From Desulfatiglans sp. (GTDB lineage Bacteria; Desulfobacterota; DSM-4660; Desulfatiglandales; HGW-15): a stretch of 38,070 nucleotides of DNA. Location: contig JAAZBV010000054.1 in the NCBI GenBank assembly GCA_012513605.1, positions 1 through 38,070 of the forward strand, written 5' to 3'. A program made the translations under genes and the position numbers. Numbering within the stretch: the first letter of the stretch is position 1; each line of letters starts with the position of its first letter. Shown one piece after another: positions 1-5,469 of the stretch. The notes beneath the pieces are model-generated. The model saw only the letters and a program-made list of their open reading frames with translations. It was not told the DNA's origin and ran no database searches.

Positions 1-319
1 CTGTTATTGTGGCAGTTCCAAACTGATTTCCAGCAGGAGTTACTGTCACTGTCCTGTCTGTACCGCTTCCTCCAAAGACTATATTCGCCAATGGAACAAG
101 GGTAGTATTGCTTGATGCTCCTGTAACTGTCAGGTCATTTACCGCTGTCTCAATATCTCCTATTGTAAAAGCCAATGCTCCTGTGTTCGTATCTTCATCT
201 ATCGTTAGATCGTCTATTGAACTTATTGTTGGTGCATCTGCAAATGCAACCCTGGTTGGGAAAAGCATAAAAGCGGAAAAAAGTATCAAAAATATTATAT
301 TTATATTAGTCTTTTTCAT
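1..319 (-). CDS. Exported Ig-like (tandem-95-type) repeat protein, N-terminal part only
   Basis: The frame starts with ATG at 319 and stays open to the window edge, giving 106 residues. Residues 1-28 form a Sec signal peptide: a KK pair, a hydrophobic stretch and a likely cut after VAFA. The following DAPTISSIDDLTIDED and TGALAFTIGD, and later IVFGGSGTDRTVTVTPAGNQ, are typical of the repeats in very large bacterial adhesins (cadherin-like or tandem-95 family). An AGGAAAG ribosome site lies just upstream. The gene is the last visible one of the minor-pilin set A operon, 64 bp after pilX and on the same strand. That is where set B carries pilY1, so a role as pilus-associated or secreted adhesin is a reasonable inference. 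The total length is unknown because the gene leaves the window. Confidence 0.8.
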   Translation of the reverse strand, partial: MKKTNINIIFLILFSAFMLFPTRVAFADAPTISSIDDLTIDEDTNTGALAFTIGDIETAVNDLTVTGASSNTTLVPLANIVFGGSGTDRTVTVTPAGNQFGTATIT

Positions 320-383
320 TTTTCTTTCCTCATAAAAAGAAACGGCATTACAAAATAATGGGAGACTATATTTACTGGCCATT

Positions 384-911
384 TTAATACCCCTCTTTAA
401 GCACCTTTGTTACTGTAACTTCAACCCTCTGCGCACCTTCTGCAACACCGGAAATCACATAACTGAACGTTTTAAATGTATCCCGGAAACCGGCCACCTT
501 TGAAGGTTCGATCTCAGGTATTGTGGCAACTTTGTACCAGTAATCAAGTGACCCCAGGGTGCCGTCCTGATTCTGATCAAACGAGAGATTATATGTTCCT
601 TCAGGGCCGTTCCCATAGTTACGCACATTATAATATTCAGAATGATCCTCATCGCCTAACGCATATAGATCTTTATTAGCATGAGACGGGGCGCTCGCCC
701 TTGCATCAAGCCATTGGATCGCTTCACGCCAGGCACTGTCTGCTGTATAGAATTCCTGCACATATTCACGTTCATTTTTTGCTATCTGGATATCAATATC
801 CGCATTTCTTGTTACGGTAAGCCCCATGATTGTTATCAATACAAGTATAACAAGGGCTACAATCAACACTGAACCCTCTTCATTTTTTATTATATCTTTT
901 TCTCTTGTCAT
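384..911 (-). CDS. PilX-like minor pilin (set A)
   Basis: This 175-residue protein begins with a short charged leader, then GSVLIVALVILVLITIMGL, the PilX N-terminal hydrophobic helix that anchors the subunit in the inner membrane before assembly. As in other PilX_N proteins, a G-S-V-L replaces the classical G-F-T-L-I-E, and a segment rich in YVQEFYTADSA follows. The start chosen is ATG at 911, preceded by GAGGAA at good spacing; an in-frame ATG 21 bp upstream has no such site. It lies 36 bp after pilV and 64 bp before the Ig-like gene. PilX-type subunits are minor components that prime pilus assembly together with PilV, PilW and a tip protein. Confidence 0.85.
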   Translation of the reverse strand: MTREKDIIKNEEGSVLIVALVILVLITIMGLTVTRNADIDIQIAKNEREYVQEFYTADSAWREAIQWLDARASAPSHANKDLYALGDEDHSEYYNVRNYGNGPEGTYNLSFDQNQDGTLGSLDYWYKVATIPEIEPSKVAGFRDTFKTFSYVISGVAEGAQRVEVTVTKVLKEGY

Positions 912-947
912 TTTTTCCTCTTTTAATGGCACTTAAAGCAGATAGCC

Positions 948-1406
948 CTAAATTCTGTTTTTTAAAATATCAAAGGAGTATCTTTTGCCACCCCGCCATG
1001 TAACAATCACCCTGATTGTGTTTATACCATTCAGCGCCTTTCCGCCTGCATAGTCCTCTGCAACATTCCAGTAGACAGTGTATCCTGGGTTACTATTATC
1101 AGTGTAGTCTGCATTTTCACCCAGGTCATTAAGCCCATTAACGCCATTTTTAGGAGCCTTATCATGAAGTTCTGAAGTGCTGTCCATAAGCCTTTGAATA
1201 AGCAGCTTTTCAACCTTGTCCTGCACCCTCTCAGTGCTTTCGGTGTATGTCATGGACATAGAGTTACCCCTCATTGCTGATATCTGCATTGAGGCTACAG
1301 CTAAAAGGCCAACAGTAAGTATGGAAACCGCCATTATCACCTCAAGCAGGGTAAAACCTCTTTCATTACTGAGATTTCCATTAATTTTTTGAAAATATTT
1401 ACACAT
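948..1406 (-). CDS. PilV-like minor pilin (set A)
   Basis: The protein has 152 residues. Its prepilin motif RGFTLLEVIMAVSILTVGLL shows the Gly/Phe cleavage site for the prepilin peptidase PilD and the conserved Glu at position 5 of the mature chain. The downstream SMQISAMRGNSMS matches the PilV family (the RGN stretch is also present in the set B copy). The start is ATG at 1406, with GGAGAAAG just upstream; the longer open frame reaching 1532 overlaps pilW and has no ribosome site. The gene lies 16 bp after pilW. Its globular part is unlike that of the set B PilV, suggesting a distinct tip complex. Confidence 0.85.
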   Translation of the reverse strand: MCKYFQKINGNLSNERGFTLLEVIMAVSILTVGLLAVASMQISAMRGNSMSMTYTESTERVQDKVEKLLIQRLMDSTSELHDKAPKNGVNGLNDLGENADYTDNSNPGYTVYWNVAEDYAGGKALNGINTIRVIVTWRGGKRYSFDILKNRI

Positions 1407-1422
1407 TATTCTTTCTCCTGTA

Positions 1423-2097
1423 TTAAAAGAGGTTCCTGCAATATATTTCCCGCGTGAGCATCCTTCTGCGGAAATTGTCATTAGGCGGGTTATTAAAATT
1501 TGCCTGCACAAGTGGGCCCTTCTGATTTTCATATGTATTTGTATCTTTATAACCAGGATCTCCCCTGCCTGTTTTTGCTATCATTGTAACCTGTACAGAC
1601 CTGATTTCATCGAATACAGTTGTCTGCTCTCCATCCACATCAAGATATACAAAATCGAGCAGATCAATATCTTCGGCAATTATCTGATTTTTCTCATCGG
1701 TTCCATCTTCATTTGCAACATTTCTTATAAGGTTTCCATTAGAAAGGCTGTATTTTATTTTCTGAAGAGGCAGTGTATTATCATCCTTCAATCGGGTAAA
1801 CTCCAATTCAGTGGCTGTTGCCCCGACTATTCCTGGAGTTGCTGATACAGTGGGATGAACATAACCGGCCATCCTTATATCCCTTGTCATTACAGTCATT
1901 CCGGCCCTGATGTTCTGCTGCATCATATTAATCTGTTCTCTCACCAAGGTTGATTTCTGCTGTGACCTGAAAACAGAATAGACACTTGCAAGAACCACAA
2001 GGGATATTGCCATTGCCACAAGAAGTTCTATAATAGAAAACCCTTTTTCACTTTTTAAAGGGATATATGATTTTTCTCTATGATATTTTTTTAACAT
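1423..2097 (-). CDS. PilW-like minor pilin (set A)
   Basis: This 224-residue protein carries a type III prepilin signal, EKGFSIIELLVAMAISLVVL, with the Gly/Phe cleavage site and Glu5. The following QQNIRAGMTVMTRDIRMAGY is a strong PilW-family signature, also found nearly unchanged in the set B PilW. The C-terminus FRRRMLTREIYCRNLF is again the family pattern (RRMLSS.IK.RN in set B). It is 224 residues long, while set B PilW has about 340, so the variable head domain is much reduced. It is 32 bp downstream of the set A fimT-like gene in the same operon. Confidence 0.87.
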   Translation of the reverse strand: MLKKYHREKSYIPLKSEKGFSIIELLVAMAISLVVLASVYSVFRSQQKSTLVREQINMMQQNIRAGMTVMTRDIRMAGYVHPTVSATPGIVGATATELEFTRLKDDNTLPLQKIKYSLSNGNLIRNVANEDGTDEKNQIIAEDIDLLDFVYLDVDGEQTTVFDEIRSVQVTMIAKTGRGDPGYKDTNTYENQKGPLVQANFNNPPNDNFRRRMLTREIYCRNLF

Positions 2098-2129
2098 TTA
2101 ATATCTCTCCGTAAAGATCTCTCTTTATT

Positions 2130-2654
2130 TTATCGCCATTCCGAGCCAATCCATTTTCGTATTGTTACTATACCGGACGTCCTGCTGCATACAGCAAAGG
2201 CAGTTTTTTTTGAGTTGGTCAGGTAAACGCAGCCCTCTGACAGACCCATTCCTCTTGTATCAAACTGTGCCTTGTCATCAGCGTAGGCACCTATATCTGG
2301 AATCTCAGAAGCGTCACCTTTGCCGAATGTTATACCCTGCCCATAGGAAGCAAGTGAATATGAAGAGAGTTGAACAACAGCGTTCCCATTCTTTTTGTCT
2401 ATGTAATTGGATGTATAAGAACCAGGGGTAAACTCAATATAATGAATATTGTTCGTACGAACGGCCGCCATCTTTACATTCTGCAGATTGGAGTATAAAT
2501 CCTGTGCCGCCTGTTTTAATTTATAATCAGGTATCATTACTGAAAACATGGGTATGGCTATTGCCGCAAGGATAGCCATAATGCCCATGGTTACCCCCAT
2601 TTCAATAAGTGTAAAGCCCTTCTCAGTGCTCTTAATTTTTATTTTAATCCTCAT
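2130..2654 (-). CDS. FimT/GspH-like pseudopilin (set A), first gene of the operon
   Basis: The 174-residue protein has the prepilin motif EKGFTLIEMGVTMGIMAILA (cleavage after Gly13, Glu18 as mature Glu5). IPDYKLKQAAQDLYSNLQ and a C-terminal RKWIGSEWR match the GspH/FimT fold. The start is ATG at 2654, preceded by AGGGAG; the longer frame up to 2753 would run through the sigma-54 promoter at 2723-2737 and is rejected. Two cysteines in the C-terminal region (GCVYLT and FAVCSR, 14 residues apart) could form a disulfide; the paralogue at 4853-5410 has Tyr and Gly there. It is the first gene of the set A operon. FimT-type subunits initiate pilus assembly, and some bind DNA. Confidence 0.86.
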   Translation of the reverse strand: MRIKIKIKSTEKGFTLIEMGVTMGIMAILAAIAIPMFSVMIPDYKLKQAAQDLYSNLQNVKMAAVRTNNIHYIEFTPGSYTSNYIDKKNGNAVVQLSSYSLASYGQGITFGKGDASEIPDIGAYADDKAQFDTRGMGLSEGCVYLTNSKKTAFAVCSRTSGIVTIRKWIGSEWR

Positions 2655-2722
2655 TCTTGCTCCCTTTTTAATATAACCGGTTATGAATAAAGCAAAAACC
2701 TGTGATTCATAATTGCATTTAA

Positions 2723-2737
2723 GCAAAATAAGTGCCA
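2723..2737 (-). promoter_or_regulatory. Sigma-54 (-24/-12) promoter for minor pilin operon A
   Basis: Read on the minus strand, the site is TGGCAC, five bases, TTGC, a perfect match to the RpoN consensus with the invariant GG and GC separated by 10 bp. Transcription would start about 12 bp downstream, near 2711, leaving a leader of about 57 nt to the fimT-like ATG at 2654. An RpoN activator such as PilR would be required; none is encoded in this window. Confidence 0.85.
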
Positions 2738-2779
2738 TAATCCTGCTCATCATCTATCATATTAATAATACAGGGGATA

Positions 2780-2794
2780 TGGCACAAATCCTGC
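2780..2794 (+). promoter_or_regulatory. Sigma-54 (-24/-12) promoter, divergent from operon A
   Basis: The plus strand reads TGGCAC, AAATC, CTGC followed by A: a perfect -24 box, correct GG-N10-GC spacing and one mismatch in the -12 box. The predicted start near 2806 is about 75 nt upstream of the TPR/thioredoxin-like gene at 2881. Its -24 box lies about 43 bp from the opposed sigma-54 box at 2723-2737, so one enhancer could serve both. Confidence 0.7.
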
Positions 2795-2880
2795 AAAATA
2801 ATCAAATTATGATAGTGATAACTTATTTTACAGCGTCAATAATATTAACACTCCGGCAACCGCCGAGTATGAGGTAAAAA

Positions 2881-3630
2881 ATGAGGCATTTACAAAAATA
2901 TTTTATATATTCTTTTCATGTAATTATTATAACTTTATTTATCTCTTTTATTACACCTTCTACTGCATTTTCATATGACCTGCCTGGCTGGTATCAGGGG
3001 GCATCCGGTTATGAGGATGCCTTGAGCGCTTCAATAAAAAACGAAACGCCGATGATCCTCTTTTTTTATATAGAATCCGAAGAGTTATCCCAGAAACTGA
3101 GGGACAATTATTTACGAAATTATGCGGTGTACAGTTTTTTAGACGATACGCTAAAGGTCGTTGTCAATCTGGAAGGGAATGATTTTGATAAGGAACTGGC
3201 AAGTAAGTTTATTAAAGATCAGGAACCGGCCCTTATGATTAAATTTCCATTTTCTGATGCAAAACCTGTCGAGATTACCCCATTTGATGAAGACAATGAT
3301 CTTTCACCCACTGAATTTGTTGAAAACCTGAGAGATATTTTTTCCCTTGCCTACAGTGACATAGGATATGAACTCTTCACAAAAGAGGAGTATGAAAAGG
3401 CAATAAAGTATTTAAAACTTTCCATGAAATACAGCCCTAAAAGGGCATATCCTGTTTTTGCACTTGGATCAGTCTACCATGCAATGGCAATAGAAGAAAA
3501 AAACATGGAGCATCTTGACCTTGCTGAAGAAAACTATAATAAGGCGTTAAAACTTGACCCTGATTTCAAAGAATGTAAAGAAGAGCTGGATAAGTTACAG
3601 GATAATAAGGGGAAAATCGGTAACAAATAG
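2881..3630 (+). CDS. Exported thioredoxin-fold-like/TPR protein
   Basis: This 249-residue protein has a Sec signal peptide (residues 1 to about 31). A region resembling a thioredoxin fold follows (TPMILFFYIESEELSQKL, then KVVVNLEG and a PALMIKFPF strand). The position where thioredoxins carry CxxC is ESEE, so no redox activity is expected. The C-terminal third (about residues 165-240) contains TPR helices, visible as GYELFTKEEYEKAIKYLKLS and AEENYNKALKLDPDFKE. A GAGGT ribosome site precedes the ATG. The gene has its own sigma-54-like promoter, divergent from pilin operon A, which suggests co-regulation with the pili. A periplasmic scaffold or assembly factor is possible; the precise function is unknown. 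Confidence 0.75.
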   Translation: MRHLQKYFIYSFHVIIITLFISFITPSTAFSYDLPGWYQGASGYEDALSASIKNETPMILFFYIESEELSQKLRDNYLRNYAVYSFLDDTLKVVVNLEGNDFDKELASKFIKDQEPALMIKFPFSDAKPVEITPFDEDNDLSPTEFVENLRDIFSLAYSDIGYELFTKEEYEKAIKYLKLSMKYSPKRAYPVFALGSVYHAMAIEEKNMEHLDLAEENYNKALKLDPDFKECKEELDKLQDNKGKIGNK

Positions 3631-3669
3631 GTTGCACCTGAGTCATTGACGTTAATACAAAAATTTTAC

Positions 3670-3746
3670 ACCACAGAGGCACTGAGTTCACAAAGATTTT
3701 AATCATTTTCATACTATTACTCCGTGCTCTCCGTGTCCTCTGTGGT
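3670..3746. repeat. Imperfect inverted repeat (ACCACAGAGG-type dispersed element)
   Basis: The left arm begins ACCACAGAGGCACTGAG and the right arm ends CCGTGTCCTCTGTGGT; the arms pair over about 25 bp with a few mismatches around an AT-rich loop of roughly 25 nt. Such ACCACAGAGG.CACGGAG palindromes are scattered through many bacterial genomes. It lies between two convergent genes and could serve as a bidirectional transcription stop. Confidence 0.65.
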
Positions 3747-3820
3747 TAGCTGTTTTTATCTATTTCATACGCTGCTTGATAAAATCATATAATATTAAAA
3801 CCTGGAGGGTCTTCTGTCTT

Positions 3821-4366
3821 TCAAGGGTGTGATAAAGATGACGCCCGCTGAAAAGGGGCCATCTTTTCGTTTCCTGCATATTCATCAAGTGCAAGTTTAA
3901 GAGCCGTCAAATTCTTGTCAGGATTTTTAATAAACCTGATGCCCATACCGCGTGTAACGACCTTTTCTTCAGGAATACCGGTGTTTGACCATACCACCTC
4001 CGCATTAAGAAGTATGCGTCTCTTCTCGGTGCTCTTTATCAAAATGCGGAATCTTTCTCTGGGTTTGCAGGGGCTGTCGCATTTAATGAATGCGCCTGAC
4101 CTGTTAATATCCCTGATAACAGCCCTGACAATACCGTTCCCGGTCTTAATAAAGACAGGCCATGCGACCTCTGCCCTGTAAACATTTTTTCTCTGCTCAT
4201 CTCTGTTTCCGCAAGCCTGATAACCATAAAATTCCATCTGGTCTGTATTTTTACCGGGAAAGACCCCTCTGGCATAATTTTTAAATATTATCCATATAAA
4301 GGAGAGTATTATGCAGAAAAGAATAAAACCCATGCCAACACTCATACCTGCATATAAATTTCCCAT
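3821..4366 (-). CDS. Membrane-anchored PilZ-domain protein (c-di-GMP receptor candidate)
   Basis: The 181-residue protein has one N-terminal transmembrane helix (about residues 7-28), a short linker, and a PilZ domain from about residue 57. The first binding motif appears as QRKNVYR (R59, K60, R64) and the second as DINRSGAFI (D86 to G91), where the usual Ser of DxSxxG is Asn. PilZ domains bind c-di-GMP through these motifs; the Asn variant and the shifted arginine make binding likely but unproven. IKCDSPC and VTRGMGIRFI are further family features. AAGGAGA precedes the ATG. Lying between two pilin loci, it could link c-di-GMP level to pilus function, in line with the riboswitch at 37091-37177. 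Confidence 0.82.
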   Translation of the reverse strand: MGNLYAGMSVGMGFILFCIILSFIWIIFKNYARGVFPGKNTDQMEFYGYQACGNRDEQRKNVYRAEVAWPVFIKTGNGIVRAVIRDINRSGAFIKCDSPCKPRERFRILIKSTEKRRILLNAEVVWSNTGIPEEKVVTRGMGIRFIKNPDKNLTALKLALDEYAGNEKMAPFQRASSLSHP

Positions 4367-4468
4367 TATGCCAATCTCCTTATTTTCTGTGTTTTACATA
4401 AAAGATATTTTTTAAAAAGGCGCCTCTTTGACAATTCATCGGTAAAATATCTCTTTTCATTAAATATT

Positions 4469-4783
4469 TAGTGTCCATCCAGAAAGAGACAAATTCTGGA
4501 TGGAGCTTTCAGCATTCAGCGATCAGCTGTCAGCTAACTCTTTGGATTTTTCGTCTTGAATTATGAATAGCTGTTTTTCTCAGAGATCTTTATCTTATAT
4601 CCCTGATAACAGCACTTTCAATGGAGTTTGCACTTAAAAATGTGCACTCTACACATAAAAAGGTGCACTGAAAATATTAAAAATACTTATCTAATTGATT
4701 TTACTGGAATATTTTTATGGCCTGCTATTTGCTATAATTAACTGGCGTTCATCCAGAAAGAGACAAATCCTGGATGGACACTA
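4469..4783. mobile_element. MITE-like 315-bp element with 14-bp perfect inverted ends
   Basis: The outer ends are perfect inverted repeats: TAGTGTCCATCCAG at 4469-4482 and CTGGATGGACACTA at 4770-4783. If the terminal TA is read as a target duplication, the ends fit a Tc1/IS630-type non-autonomous element. Each end also contains a 31-bp copy (4474-4504 and 4748-4778, 29 of 31 bases the same) that folds into a hairpin. The interior carries four tandem heptamers of the type TTCAGCN (4508-4535) and three TGCACT words (4629-4669), but no coding frame. Most of the gene-free stretch 4367-4852 is this element. Confidence 0.6.
4718..4732 (+). promoter_or_regulatory. Candidate sigma-54 promoter for the solitary fimT-like gene
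   Basis: The sequence TGGCCT, GCTAT, TTGC keeps GG-N10-GC and an ideal -12 box; the -24 box deviates at one or two positions. The start would be near 4744, about 110 nt upstream of the ATG at 4853. The site lies inside the MITE-like element, so the element may have supplied the promoter, and the right-end hairpin would fall in the mRNA leader. Confidence 0.6.
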
Positions 4784-4852
4784 ACTATTTGTTTTTCTAT
4801 TTTTGATCCGATTTTTATTTGTAACAAACAAAATCCTGACATGAGGAAGGTC

Positions 4853-5410
4853 ATGAATTTCAAAGACATGATAGAAAAAGATTTAATGTGCAAAGGTTTT
4901 TCGCTCCTTGAGCTGTTATTTGTCCTCTGTATTGCAGGTATCCTTGCCACAGTAGCAACGCCTGTTTTTTCAACATGGATACCGGATTACAGATTAAGAG
5001 CCATAGCAAAAGAGCTTTATGCTGATATGCACCTCGCAAAAATGAGGTCAATAAAAGAAAATGATAAATACAAAATAGTATTTAATACAGAAGCAAATAA
5101 CTCTTACAGTTTTATAAGGGCAGATGGAGTAATTGAAAAAACAGTCTTTTTCAATCCAGCAGCTTCAGATTCCATAGTGGCCTTTGGTTATGGCAAGGCA
5201 ATAAAAGATGCGACAAAAACAGGAGGAAGCCCGCCAGCGGATGGGGTAAGTTACGCAGGCAATGCTGTAACCTTTAACCCCAGGGGAACAGGAACATCGG
5301 GTTATGTGTATCTCGCAAACAGCAAGGGGTCATCATTTGCAGTAGGCACATTGTCATCCGGTGTAATACATATTAAAAAATGGGACAAAAACAGCAAATC
5401 ATGGAGATAG
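4853..5410 (+). CDS. FimT/GspH-like pseudopilin, solitary gene
   Basis: This 185-residue protein has a prepilin motif CKGFSLLELLFVLCIAGILA with cleavage after Gly and Glu at mature position 5. WIPDYRLRAIAKELYADMH, GYVYLANSKGSSFAVG and the C-terminal IKKWDKNSKSWR align with the set A FimT-like protein, so the two are paralogues. The start chosen is ATG at 4853, because AGGAAGG lies directly upstream; an in-frame ATG at 4841 has no ribosome site. It converges on the pilY1 end of set B, which has no fimT of its own, so it probably completes that set. Unlike the set A copy it lacks the two C-terminal cysteines. Confidence 0.84.
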   Translation: MNFKDMIEKDLMCKGFSLLELLFVLCIAGILATVATPVFSTWIPDYRLRAIAKELYADMHLAKMRSIKENDKYKIVFNTEANNSYSFIRADGVIEKTVFFNPAASDSIVAFGYGKAIKDATKTGGSPPADGVSYAGNAVTFNPRGTGTSGYVYLANSKGSSFAVGTLSSGVIHIKKWDKNSKSWR

Positions 5411-5469
5411 ATTTAAACCACTGCCAGTTCTTTTTAAAATATTTTATAAGTGAATCCCTGTTAACACTA

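Noticed and set aside
108-335. Plus-strand 75-residue open frame
   Set aside because: It lies opposite the Ig-like repeat gene, whose signal peptide and repeat motifs are clear on the minus strand.
2655-2753. N-terminal extension of the set A FimT-like gene
   Set aside because: It would translate through the perfect sigma-54 promoter and bury the prepilin leader; ATG 2654 has a ribosome site.
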